23,451 nucleotides of DNA from JAIOTH01 sp964639335. Its GTDB lineage: Bacteria > Patescibacteriota > Patescibacteriia > UBA1558 > S5-K13. Of this stretch, positions 16,616 through 23,451 are shown piece by piece. The notes beneath the pieces were generated by a model. That model ran no database searches and was not told the DNA's origin. It worked only from the letters and a program-made list of their open reading frames with translations. The stretch lies in NCBI GenBank assembly GCA_964639335.1, contig CAZXCJ010000017.1, forward strand, positions 1 to 23,451, written 5' to 3'. Within the stretch, counting starts at the first letter, position 1. Each line of letters begins with the position of its first letter. Made by a program: the position numbers and the translations under genes.

Positions 16616-17668
16616 TTATTCTATACTGACCTCCCATCCACCGTCTGCATTTATATTTAATAAGTAAACACCAGTTTCTGGAATATTTACTGCTGTTGAC
16701 CCTTCAAATATACCAATTTCATTTACTAAATAATCTTCAACACTACCTTCGCTGTTTAAAAGTTCAATAATAAAGTTTGAACTTCCGTTATGTGTCATAT
16801 TAAAAATCGCTAAACCCTTATTAACGCTAAATGTTTTCACATCTCTCCCTTGCCCATTTATTGTTAGGGGAGTATGTGTTCCTGCTAAATTTCTTGGCTG
16901 TTCTATATTTATCTCCCAATTACTGTCAGCTGTAACATTTAAAAGATAGTTTCCCTTGATCTCAATCTCTACAGCTGCTTTTCCTTCAAATACACCAATT
17001 TCGTTCGCAATATAATCTACAGTCTCACCATCACTGTCTAAAATATAAACTATGAAATTTGAATTTCCACTGTGTGTCATATTAAAGATAGATAATCCTT
17101 TTTCTAAGATAAACATATTAGTTGCTTTTACACTAGAACCAGTTAAAATAATGTCTTCTATTACTTGCTGTTCCCCGCCTTGCTTATCTTCTTGTTCTTT
17201 ATGATCATTTAAGTCTCCAGTAGGTATTTTGTTTAAATCTTCGTCTGTAATACCTAATGCTAAACTTTCAAATAAAGTCATTAAATTAGCCCAAGTAACT
17301 TCCCATCTTTTACTATTAAAGTCTATATACCATATTCTACCACCTTGTTCTACCTGCAATAATAGTTTTCCCTTAAGACGGTTACCTATAGATGATGTCC
17401 AATTGTCATTATGAAGAGGAATTTTATCCAAATCATTATTACTTATTCCAAGAGCAAAGTTTTCAAATAAGGGTAATGCGTTAGCAAAAGTTACTTCATA
17501 TCTTTTACTATCTTCTGGGTTTACATACCATATTCTACCACCTTGTTCTACTTGTAATAATAACTTGCCTTTTAATCTATTTGCTAAACTTTGAGCATTA
17601 GCAGAGTTAGTTGGTAATAATCCTAAAATAAGGATTATGCTTAATAAACTTATAAATACTTTTTTCAT
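16616..17668 (-). CDS. Exported protein with two LKGKLLLQVE repeats and two C-terminal beta domains
   Basis: A signal peptide (1-25, cleavage after ANA) begins this 350-residue protein. Two 54-55 residue repeats (30-84 and 96-149) open NRLKGKLLLQVEQGGRIWY, contain a KRYEVT/KRWEVT strand and end GI-[ST]-x-x-DL-x-KIP. I recognise this repeat from many exported CPR proteins, where it often accompanies cell-wall enzymes. After a Gln/Glu-rich linker come two similar domains (about 183-262 and 263-350), each with a GL-[SA]-IFNMTH core and ending in an ADxxWE[IV] strand, probably beta sandwiches. No catalytic residues were recognised, so a binding or wall-associated role is more likely than an enzyme. 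It lies 16 bases after the HsdR-N gene and 34 before the OB-fold gene, which suggests one operon. Confidence 0.8.
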   Translation of the reverse strand: MKKVFISLLSIILILGLLPTNSANAQSLANRLKGKLLLQVEQGGRIWYVNPEDSKRYEVTFANALPLFENFALGISNNDLDKIPLHNDNWTSSIGNRLKGKLLLQVEQGGRIWYIDFNSKRWEVTWANLMTLFESLALGITDEDLNKIPTGDLNDHKEQEDKQGGEQQVIEDIILTGSSVKATNMFILEKGLSIFNMTHSGNSNFIVYILDSDGETVDYIANEIGVFEGKAAVEIEIKGNYLLNVTADSNWEINIEQPRNLAGTHTPLTINGQGRDVKTFSVNKGLAIFNMTHNGSSNFIIELLNSEGSVEDYLVNEIGIFEGSTAVNIPETGVYLLNINADGGWEVSIE

Positions 17669-17684
17669 AGTTTTTTATTATTTA

Positions 17685-18434
17685 TTAAACTTGATTATTA
17701 TTTTCAATAAATATCTTTTTTTCAATCTTTTTCTTCTTTGTAATATTCAATGGCATTTTTGGTTTTATAGAATCAATTTTAGTTGTAATAATTTTATTTA
17801 TTGAATCCAGAATATCATCATCACTAAATAACAACCCAGTATTCTTTTTTAATGTCCTTTTAAGAAATCTTACTACCTCTATTGAATAAAGATTTTTACT
17901 TAGATTAGTAGGCTCAAGAGCGCTAAATCTTTTCCAAAATTTATCAAGTTCATCTTTAATAACTGCTTTTTTTGTAAGATAGACCAAAAATTCAACAGAC
18001 TTCCTTAGTTCTTTTGAGTCTGTTAAATTAAAATTAAAAATTCTTTTGCTATCTATTGGTTTAGCAAAGATGACTTTATGTAACTGAATTTGTCTTCCAT
18101 TTGTAAGTAAGACCCAATCAACACCTTCATTAGCGGCATAATTAAGGGCCTGTCTTAAATGATTCTCTGTTAAATCTATTTGTATTGCTTTTACCTCCAC
18201 AATGAAATGTTTCTTTTTGGCTAGCTGGATTACATAATCTGCATATTCTCCCTTTATTCTATATTCGGTTCTTATTTCTTCTAACTCTACATACCCCAAA
18301 ACATCAATGAGAAAACTATTTACCATTAAACGTGTTGCTGATTCGTCTAATTCTGCGTACTGTTCCTTTAAATATCTTTTTTTGTAATCATTTAATGATT
18401 TATATAATTTACTTTTCTCTTTTTCTAAAGACAT
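17685..18434 (-). CDS. Stand-alone HsdR N-terminal-like PD-(D/E)XK nuclease-fold protein
   Basis: The 249-residue protein carries the pattern of the type I restriction HsdR N-terminal domain (HSDR_N family): a leading helix with Glu31, then TEYRIKGEYADYVI with Asp66, and FIVEVKAI with Glu80 and Lys82, giving a complete D...ExK nuclease core. A QALNYA motif (95-100) and a VLLTNG strand follow, both usual for this fold. No helicase motor, methylase or specificity gene is nearby, so it is not a complete restriction system. The C-terminus is helical and ends in a Lys-rich tail. Stand-alone proteins of this type are common but poorly understood; defence or DNA repair are possibilities. It is the first gene of the minus-strand cluster and lacks a Shine-Dalgarno. 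Confidence 0.75.
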   Translation of the reverse strand: MSLEKEKSKLYKSLNDYKKRYLKEQYAELDESATRLMVNSFLIDVLGYVELEEIRTEYRIKGEYADYVIQLAKKKHFIVEVKAIQIDLTENHLRQALNYAANEGVDWVLLTNGRQIQLHKVIFAKPIDSKRIFNFNLTDSKELRKSVEFLVYLTKKAVIKDELDKFWKRFSALEPTNLSKNLYSIEVVRFLKRTLKKNTGLLFSDDDILDSINKIITTKIDSIKPKMPLNITKKKKIEKKIFIENNNQV

Positions 18435-18541
18435 ATTTTTTTTAATTATTAATTAAATAAAAACTATTGATTATCGGAAAAATAAAAACTCCCCGCCATC
18501 GCGACGAACCGAGGTCCGCCCATACCGGTTTCCCAATATGA

Positions 18542-18586
18542 CTCGCTAGAGTGACTCTGACGAAGAGTATCTTATTCTCTAGCGAG
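18542..18586. other. Strong two-tier hairpin, possible part of a structured RNA
   Basis: CTCGCTAGAG (18542-18551) is perfectly complementary to CTCTAGCGAG (18577-18586). Within it ACTCT (18554-18558) pairs with AGAGT (18564-18568) around a five-base loop. The strand is undetermined. No T-run follows on either strand, so it is not a simple terminator. Confidence 0.5.
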
Positions 18587-18687
18587 ATTTAATAACCATG
18601 CCTTATAACACCACAGGGGTTAGGTCAATTCAATTGTTATTTTAATACTAACTCAAAAAACCATAAAAGTAAAATAAAAGTATATGT

Positions 18688-18728
18688 CCTCTTCTCCTGA
18701 TTAAGAGAATGAAAGACAGGGGATGAGG
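18688..18728. other. Twelve-position hairpin with one mismatch
   Basis: CCTCTTCTCCTG (18688-18699) pairs with CAGGGGATGAGG (18717-18728) with one mismatch and one G-U pair if transcribed from the plus strand. The loop is A-rich. It may belong to the same structured element as the hairpin at 18542-18586. Confidence 0.4.
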
Positions 18729-18816
18729 TAAGGGGCTTTGTTTACTAAAAGCTTAATTTATGCGAAAATATATATAAGAGAATTTTAAATTTTAAATGAT
18801 AGGTGGGTTATAGATC

Positions 18817-18915
18817 AATTATCAATTTTGAATTTTAATTTCACCCTGTTAAATAATATTATGAAATAATAATTTAACAAGGTTAACTTTCAATTTTTTA
18901 ATTATCAATTCTGAA
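18817..18915 (+). repeat. Hairpin flanked by a 16-bp direct repeat
   Basis: AATTATCAATTTTGAA (18817-18832) recurs with one mismatch at 18900-18915. Between the copies lies a hairpin: TGTTAAAT (18847-18854) with ATTTAACA (18872-18879), extended by CC/GG outside and ATTAT/ATAAT inside. The palindrome GCATCGGATGC (18917-18927) follows. This may be a small repetitive element or a leader of the gene at 18962. Confidence 0.45.
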
Positions 18916-18961
18916 CGCATCGGATGCTTATTCAAATATTAAACATTTTTTAAATTTAGAT

Positions 18962-19333
18962 ATGAAAGTTAAAAATTTTTGGGTCATGGTATTTAAAATT
19001 ATTTTTATAGATATAATCTGGGAAGTTTTTTATTTCCCTTTTTGGTGGTATTCGCTTGGATTTTATAGAGTTATTGTTTCCCTTATTAAAAAAACAAAAA
19101 AGGAATGGTATAATTTGGGAATAGGCATACATTTCAAATTTTTATTCAAACCAATGTATGCTCAAAGAGATTTTTCCGGAAGGGTTATCAGTTTTTTTGC
19201 TCGAATAATACAATTAATTTTTAAATTGATTGTATTTTTATTAATATCTTTAATATTTTTAATTTTTATAATATTGTGGATTCTTTTGCCGGCTTTTATT
19301 ATTTGGCAAATATATATAAACTATCCCGTATAG
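18962..19333 (+). CDS. Small conserved membrane protein upstream of the ClpC-like ATPase
   Basis: The 123-residue protein is strongly hydrophobic, with an aromatic-rich first segment (about 11-32, including FYFPFWWY), a basic middle loop containing KPMYAQRDFSGR, and a long hydrophobic stretch (about 84-117) able to span the membrane. It has no cysteines or catalytic motif. From memory, similar small proteins sit directly upstream of membrane-bound Clp-type ATPases in other CPR genomes, which would suggest a partner or adaptor; this is an inference from context. The ATPase gene starts 72 bases downstream, past a palindrome-rich spacer. No Shine-Dalgarno precedes the ATG. Confidence 0.7.
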   Translation: MKVKNFWVMVFKIIFIDIIWEVFYFPFWWYSLGFYRVIVSLIKKTKKEWYNLGIGIHFKFLFKPMYAQRDFSGRVISFFARIIQLIFKLIVFLLISLIFLIFIILWILLPAFIIWQIYINYPV

Positions 19334-19392
19334 CCCTGCGAACGAGGCAGGCGGGATCCCGCAACAATTATAATTATATATAGAGGCGGGAT
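19334..19392 (+). promoter_or_regulatory. Palindrome and hairpins in the spacer before the ClpC-like gene
   Basis: CCTGC (19335-19339) pairs with GCAGG (19347-19351). GCGGGATCCCGC (19351-19362) is a perfect 12-bp palindrome, and its right half ATCCCGC (19356-19362) can instead pair with GCGGGAT (19386-19392), which ends 13 bases before the ATG. The 23-base loop is almost pure A/T and contains TATAAT-like sequence. No T-run follows. Confidence 0.5.
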
Positions 19393-19405
19393 AATCTTAT
19401 CATAA

Positions 19406-22099
19406 ATGTTTAGTGAACAAGGAGTAAAAATTATTAGGTGTGATAAATGTGAGGGTCAAGACGATTGTCCGTATTGTTTGGGTCATCAAAATTATATTTT
19501 TTTAGGGAAATATCTTATTTATTGGAATAAGGAATATAATGATTTAAGTGTAGGCATAGATAGGACAAATAAATTTATCAAAATATTTATCAATGTAATC
19601 TTATTTTTGATTGTTATTGTTGGTCTTGCTTCTTTGGGTTATCATATTTATTTATTAGTAATTAATTCAGCGGATTTATTGTTTTTAGACAACTGGCAAG
19701 GAAAATATTTGTTTATTTTTTGGTTAAGTTTAGTTTTTAATATGTTTTTGTTTTATAGAATTCAAAGAAGCTCCAGCCATTTGGAAAAAGTGGTTGGCTC
19801 TCATGATTTAGTTTCATCCGAAGATGTCATCAGTTTTAAAAAAATTAAAGAAAAAAATATATATGATGCTTTGTCTAAAACTTCTCGGAAGATTATCATT
19901 AATTCCTGGTTTATTGCTAAAAAGAACAGACATATTTTAATTAGTCCTTTGGATTTACTTTTGGCTGTTTTAGATAATTCAGAAATAATTTTAATTTTAA
20001 ATCGCTTGGGCATAGATAAAAAAGTTTTTCAAGAAAAGATAAAAAAACTAATGAAAACTACACGCTTGAGTTATGATAATTTAGACAACCTAGAAGTAAC
20101 CATGTTTAATAGTTATTGGTTTGCCAATCAATCCAGGTCAAAATATATTAGGGTGAGTGATATTTTGAAAGCCCTAGTTTGTACTAATGAATATGTGATA
20201 GATTTATTTTTAGATTCCGGAGTAGATTATGAACAAGTAATGAATGTTTTAATGTGGATTAAATTAGGGGATGAATTAAGGGAGAGATATAAAAGATATA
20301 AATCCCGTTCCTTGTTTAGGCCCAAGGGAAATATGAATAGAGCCATGACTGCCATTGCTACTCCATTCTTAGATCATTTTAGTCGAGATTTAACTTCTTT
20401 GGCTAAGCGTGGATATTTAGAATTAAGTGTGGCCAGAGAGGATGAGATTGAAGAAATATATAGAATTGTACAAACCGGTACCAGCAGTTTTGTTTTAGTT
20501 GGTTTACCCGGTGTGGGCAAGGATAATATAGTTGATGGTTTGGCTAATAGAATGGCAGCCGAAGAAGTCCCGGATAATTTGAGAGACAAACGTTTGGTTT
20601 CTTTATCTCTTTCTAGATTGGTTTCCGAATCCTCGGCCTCAGGTAAAGTAGAAAAGAATTTAATTAGAATTGCCAATGAAATTGTTCGAGCCGGCAATAT
20701 CATATTAGTTATAGAAGATATTCATAATATAGTAGGCGTAACTTCTTTGGGCACAGAAAATGTGGATTTATCAGAAGTTTTGGCGGATTTAATTAACAAA
20801 TATAATATAACGGTGATTGGCACTACCAATCCTAGAGATTACACTAAGTATTTAGAAAATAATGCCCTAGCTAGTAATTTATTAAAAATAGAAGCAGCCG
20901 AGCCAGATTTCAATCAAACTGTTCAGATATTGGAAGCCAAAACTTTTGCCGTGGAATATAAATATAAAGTTTATTTTTCATATCAGGCCTTGGAAAAAAT
21001 TGTGAAGTTAACTAGTAATTATATTCATGATAAATATCAGCCCCTCAAATCTATTAAAATTTTAGAAGAAGTGGCGGTAATGGTTAAGGAAAAGAAGGGT
21101 CCAAATCATTTAGTTACAAAAGAAGATGTAGCTAAAATTATTTCCGACAAAATTCACATGCCTTTAACGGAGATTAAGGCCTCAGAATCGGAAAAATTAA
21201 TGCACTTGGAAGAACTCATCCATCAAAGGATTGTGGGACAAAATGAGGCGGTAGATATGGTTGCCTCAGCGCTAAGAAGGGCTAGAACTGAGTTAAGGGA
21301 TCAGGATAAGCCTATAACTAATTTATTATTTTTAGGGCCTACTGGTGTGGGTAAAACAGAGTTGGCCAAAACAGTGGCAGAAATATTTTTTAATAGTGAA
21401 GACAATATGGTTAGATTAGATATGTCTGAATATCAGCAAAAAACCAGCTTATCCCGTTTAATAGGCATAGAGGGAAGTAGTGAGGGTGGTGTTTTAACCG
21501 AAGCAATTAGAAAGAGGCCATTTTCTTTATTGCTTTTAGATGAAATAGAAAAGGCTCATCCAGATATATTAAATGTTTTTTTACAGGTTATGGATGACGG
21601 AAGATTAACTGATTCCAGTGGTTGGACTGTTGATTTTTCTAATTGTATTATTATAGCCACTTCTAATGCCGCCGCTTTTTATTTACAGGATAAAATAAGA
21701 GCAGGAATTAGTTTGGAAAAAATCAAAGAGGATTTATTGCAAACAGAATTAAGAGCCAATTTTAGACCAGAATTTTTGAATCGTTTTAACGGTATTGTTC
21801 TATTCAAGCCATTAACCCCCAAGGAAATAGAAAAGATTACTTCATTAATGCTTAAAAAGGTAGCTAAGAGATTGGATAAAAAGGGTATTAATTTTCAGGC
21901 CTCTACTTCAGCTATTAAAGAATTAGCCAGCATTGGCTTTTCTAAAGAATTTGGAGCTCGACCGTTAGCCAGGACCATTCAGCAAAGAGTTGATGATGCC
22001 TTGGCAGATTTTTTATTAACTGGTAAGATTGGGCGCAGAGATAAAGTGGTTTTGGAAAAAGGAGGAGAAATTCACATTGAAAAAGCAAGACAGCTGTAA
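19406..22099 (+). CDS. Membrane-anchored ClpC/ClpB-like double AAA+ ATPase with degenerate first module
   Basis: This 897-residue protein begins with a four-cysteine zinc-ribbon-like motif (Cys12, 15, 21, 24), then two transmembrane segments (about 57-86 and 101-119), a Clp-N-like helical region (about 143-290) and two AAA+ modules. AAA1 is degenerate: Walker A reads GLPGVGKD (366-373, Asp in place of Thr/Ser), Walker B ends Glu437-Asp438 instead of Asp-Glu, and the usual ERRF arginine-finger region reads ASNLLK (489-494). AAA2 has intact Walker A (GPTGVGKTE, 644-652), Walker B (Asp712-Glu713) and the FRPEFLNRF arginine finger. Neither pore loop keeps its aromatic residue (about 406-414 and 686-695). 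No ClpP-binding IGF-type loop was found in AAA2. It is probably a membrane-bound remodelling ATPase rather than a classical ClpP partner. I give no gene symbol. Confidence 0.88.
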   Translation: MFSEQGVKIIRCDKCEGQDDCPYCLGHQNYIFLGKYLIYWNKEYNDLSVGIDRTNKFIKIFINVILFLIVIVGLASLGYHIYLLVINSADLLFLDNWQGKYLFIFWLSLVFNMFLFYRIQRSSSHLEKVVGSHDLVSSEDVISFKKIKEKNIYDALSKTSRKIIINSWFIAKKNRHILISPLDLLLAVLDNSEIILILNRLGIDKKVFQEKIKKLMKTTRLSYDNLDNLEVTMFNSYWFANQSRSKYIRVSDILKALVCTNEYVIDLFLDSGVDYEQVMNVLMWIKLGDELRERYKRYKSRSLFRPKGNMNRAMTAIATPFLDHFSRDLTSLAKRGYLELSVAREDEIEEIYRIVQTGTSSFVLVGLPGVGKDNIVDGLANRMAAEEVPDNLRDKRLVSLSLSRLVSESSASGKVEKNLIRIANEIVRAGNIILVIEDIHNIVGVTSLGTENVDLSEVLADLINKYNITVIGTTNPRDYTKYLENNALASNLLKIEAAEPDFNQTVQILEAKTFAVEYKYKVYFSYQALEKIVKLTSNYIHDKYQPLKSIKILEEVAVMVKEKKGPNHLVTKEDVAKIISDKIHMPLTEIKASESEKLMHLEELIHQRIVGQNEAVDMVASALRRARTELRDQDKPITNLLFLGPTGVGKTELAKTVAEIFFNSEDNMVRLDMSEYQQKTSLSRLIGIEGSSEGGVLTEAIRKRPFSLLLLDEIEKAHPDILNVFLQVMDDGRLTDSSGWTVDFSNCIIIATSNAAAFYLQDKIRAGISLEKIKEDLLQTELRANFRPEFLNRFNGIVLFKPLTPKEIEKITSLMLKKVAKRLDKKGINFQASTSAIKELASIGFSKEFGARPLARTIQQRVDDALADFLLTGKIGRRDKVVLEKGGEIHIEKARQL

Positions 22100-22226
22100 G
22101 CAGTAAGAAGTAAGGAGTAAGGACTAAGTATTATGTATAAAGTATTATGTATAAAGTATTAAGAAGTACGAATTATGAAGTATGGATTACGAGTTACTAA
22201 TTACTAATTATTAATTACTAATTACC
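22100..22226 (+). repeat. Degenerate AGTA-type and tandem repeats between the ATPase and glyS
   Basis: The spacer consists largely of related short units. GTAAG-type units run from about 22096 to 22126. AGTATTATGTATAA occurs twice in exact tandem (22127-22154) with the start of a third copy. A heptamer TTACTAA is then repeated (22194-22221, one copy TTATTAA). No coding potential is visible. It resembles the low-complexity intergenic repeats common in AT-rich CPR genomes; function unknown. Confidence 0.65.
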
Positions 22227-22258
22227 AAATATGTTTAAAGAAAAAGATAATAAAATGG

Positions 22259-22356
22259 AACCCGTTAGATGATTAATTTAACGGGGTAATATAATATTAA
22301 TAAATCAATTGAATTATTATGAATAATAGATCAAAAAAAGATTTATCTAACGGGTT
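22259..22356 (+). promoter_or_regulatory. glyS leader with competing hairpin arms
   Basis: CCCGTTAGAT (22261-22270) pairs with the nearby ATTTAACGGG (22276-22285), one G-U pair, five-base loop. The same left arm, extended to AACCCGTTAGAT (22259-22270), is the exact reverse complement of ATCTAACGGGTT (22345-22356) inside the first codons of glyS. The two pairings exclude each other, and the distal one would place the ATG at 22319 in the loop. No T-box signature (specifier loop or TGGN antiterminator bulge) was recognised. Confidence 0.5.
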
Positions 22357-23451
22357 GAATAAAATTATATCACTGGCTAAGCGGAGAGGTTTTGTTTTTC
22401 CATCTTCCGAAATTTATGGAGGATTTGCCGCGGTTTATGATTATGGTCCTTATGGCGTAGAATTGGCTAATAATATTAAAGAGGTCTGGTGGAAATGCAT
22501 GGTAAGAGACAGAGAAGATATTATTGGTTTAGATTCTGCAATTTTTATGAGTCCTAAGATTTGGGAGGCCAGTGGTCATGTGCAAGGTTTTTTCGATCCC
22601 TTGGCCGAATGTAAGAAATGTCATGCTCGAATTAGAGTAGATGCTCTTTTAGAAGATGTTGGAATCAGAGCAGATGAAAAAATGAGCGAAGAAGAGATCA
22701 ATAAACTTTTTAAAAAAAATAAAGATAAGCTTAAGTGTCCGAAATGTGGGCAGAAAGATTTCACCGAAGCTAAAAGTTTTAATTTATTAGTTAAATCTAA
22801 TCTTGGTGATTTTACTGGTGAGTCGGATAAAAAACCTGTTTATTTAAGAGGAGAAACTTGTCAGGGAATTTATGTAAATTTCAAAAATGTTTTGGATTCT
22901 ACTAGAATGAAAATTCCCTTTGGCATTGCTCAAATTGGCAAGGCCTTTAGAAATGAAATAACAGCTCGGCAATTTATTTTTAGAACCCGAGAGTTTGAAC
23001 AAATGGAAATGCAATATTTTGTTCATCCGCAAAAGGAAATGGTGGAATATAAAAAATTAAAAGAAGATAGATGGAATTTTTATCTTAGTTTAGGAATAGA
23101 TAAGAAAAATTTAAAATGGCATCAGCATGAAAATTTAGCTTTTTATGCTCAAGAGGCCTATGATATTGAATATAATTATCCTTTCGGTTGGAAAGAATTA
23201 GAGGGTATTCATGCTCGCGGTGATTATGATTTAAGCCAGCACTCTAAACATTCACAAGAAAAATTAGAGTATTTGGACCCATATACTAATGAAAAATATA
23301 TTCCTCACATTATTGAATCTTCCGGAGGAATTGGCAGAACATTTTTAGCATTATTATTAGGGGCTTATACTGAAGAGAAGGTTAATGGAGGCGAAAGAAT
23401 AGTTTTAAAATTTAAACCAGAACTTGCCCCAATCAAAATAGCAGTATTTCC
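22319..23451 (+). CDS. glyS: Glycyl-tRNA synthetase, alpha-2 (eukaryal/Gram-positive) type, 3' partial
   Basis: This class II synthetase charges tRNA-Gly with glycine. The frame runs open to the right edge, giving about 377 residues. Family hallmarks are the opening KRRGFVFPSSEIYGGFAAVYDYGPYG, the GFFDPLAECKKC segment with a later CPKCG pair (a probable zinc-binding insert), the YLRGETCQGI block, and class II motif 2 with FRNEI and FRTREFEQMEMQYF. It is the single-chain dimeric type, not the alpha2-beta2 type of E. coli. The ATG at 22319 gives an N-terminus MNNRSKKDLSNGLNK; a TTG at 22355 is a possible alternative, but family members usually carry some residues before the KRRGF block. No Shine-Dalgarno precedes the ATG. 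The leader arm at 22345-22356 lies inside the gene. Confidence 0.95.
   Translation, partial: MNNRSKKDLSNGLNKIISLAKRRGFVFPSSEIYGGFAAVYDYGPYGVELANNIKEVWWKCMVRDREDIIGLDSAIFMSPKIWEASGHVQGFFDPLAECKKCHARIRVDALLEDVGIRADEKMSEEEINKLFKKNKDKLKCPKCGQKDFTEAKSFNLLVKSNLGDFTGESDKKPVYLRGETCQGIYVNFKNVLDSTRMKIPFGIAQIGKAFRNEITARQFIFRTREFEQMEMQYFVHPQKEMVEYKKLKEDRWNFYLSLGIDKKNLKWHQHENLAFYAQEAYDIEYNYPFGWKELEGIHARGDYDLSQHSKHSQEKLEYLDPYTNEKYIPHIIESSGGIGRTFLALLLGAYTEEKVNGGERIVLKFKPELAPIKIAVF

Larger units (their letters stand above)
18435..18961. other. Gene-free divergent intergenic region with several hairpins
   Basis: No ORF of plausible coding quality is present here. The left part (18490-18760) is noticeably richer in G and C than its surroundings and holds at least four inverted repeats: AACCG...CGGTT (about 18508-18531), the long stem at 18542-18586, CCT...AGG (about 18601-18624) and 18688-18728. 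The right part is A/T-rich with a repeated AATTATCAATTYTGAA and a further hairpin. It must hold the promoters of both divergent genes, but none is convincing. No tRNA, tmRNA, RNase P or SRP signature was recognised on either strand. Confidence 0.6.

Noticed and set aside
17685..18434. Complete type I restriction-modification system
   Set aside because: Only the nuclease-like N-terminal domain is present; there is no helicase motor, methylase or specificity gene in the window.
18490..18580. Short open frames reading through the GC-rich gap on the minus strand
   Set aside because: All are short, lack a plausible start and carry the inverted repeats in frame; structured non-coding DNA explains the sequence better.
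18480..18770. tRNA, tmRNA, RNase P or SRP RNA in the gap
   Set aside because: A GGTTCG on the minus strand recalls a T-arm, but the flanking bases do not form the five-pair stem and no acceptor or other conserved RNA core was found.
22100..22226. CRISPR array
   Set aside because: The repeats are short, contiguous or overlapping and degenerate, without uniform spacers or cas genes.

Overview
The window is AT-rich DNA that reads as a chromosome fragment of a Candidate Phyla Radiation (Patescibacteria) organism. The grounds are family-level recognition from memory: a very large surface protein opening with a TrbC/VirB2-like membrane segment, paralogous surface proteins combining calcium-binding (TSP3-type) repeats with a pseudopilin-like core, an exported protein with the LKGKLLLQVE-type repeat, and a membrane-bound ClpC-like ATPase downstream of a small membrane protein. 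TGA ends ybeY at the expected length, so the standard bacterial code fits. No search was run, and no lineage below the superphylum is claimed.

Layout, left to right. (1) 2-8716: the 3' part of one enormous envelope gene, truncated at its 5' end by the window edge. (2) 8890-11614: two adjacent single-pass surface proteins. (3) 11604-15505: a housekeeping run of ybeY, a dgkA-type lipid kinase, ftsA, ftsZ and nrdR, followed by a small membrane protein (15623-15949) and a strong terminator. (4) 18434-16039, minus strand: three closely spaced genes, namely a stand-alone HsdR-N nuclease-like protein, an exported repeat protein and a zinc-ribbon/OB-fold membrane protein. (5) 18435-18961: a gene-free interval with several hairpins, some locally GC-rich. 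(6) 18962-22099: a small membrane protein and a membrane-anchored ClpC-like ATPase. (7) 22319 to the edge: the 5' part of glycyl-tRNA synthetase.

The surface genes on the left would act at the cell envelope. The central genes cover rRNA maturation (YbeY), undecaprenol or diacylglycerol phosphorylation (DgkA type), divisome assembly (FtsA membrane anchor and FtsZ polymer) and control of ribonucleotide reductase (NrdR). The minus-strand block looks like an accessory insertion between conserved blocks.

The most interesting signals are of three kinds. First, several genes (8890, 15623, 18962, 19406, 22319) are preceded by hairpins with a C-rich left arm and a G-rich right arm near the start codon. 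In at least two of them (15623 and glyS) the arms have competing alternative partners, which resembles an RNA switch. Second, two enzymes carry substitutions at key positions: the DgkA-type kinase has Asn where the catalytic Asp is expected, and the ClpC-like ATPase has a degenerate first AAA module and no aromatic pore-loop residue in either module. Third, the giant protein fuses a pilin-like membrane segment to Ig-like, TIG-like and cysteine-rich repeat modules.
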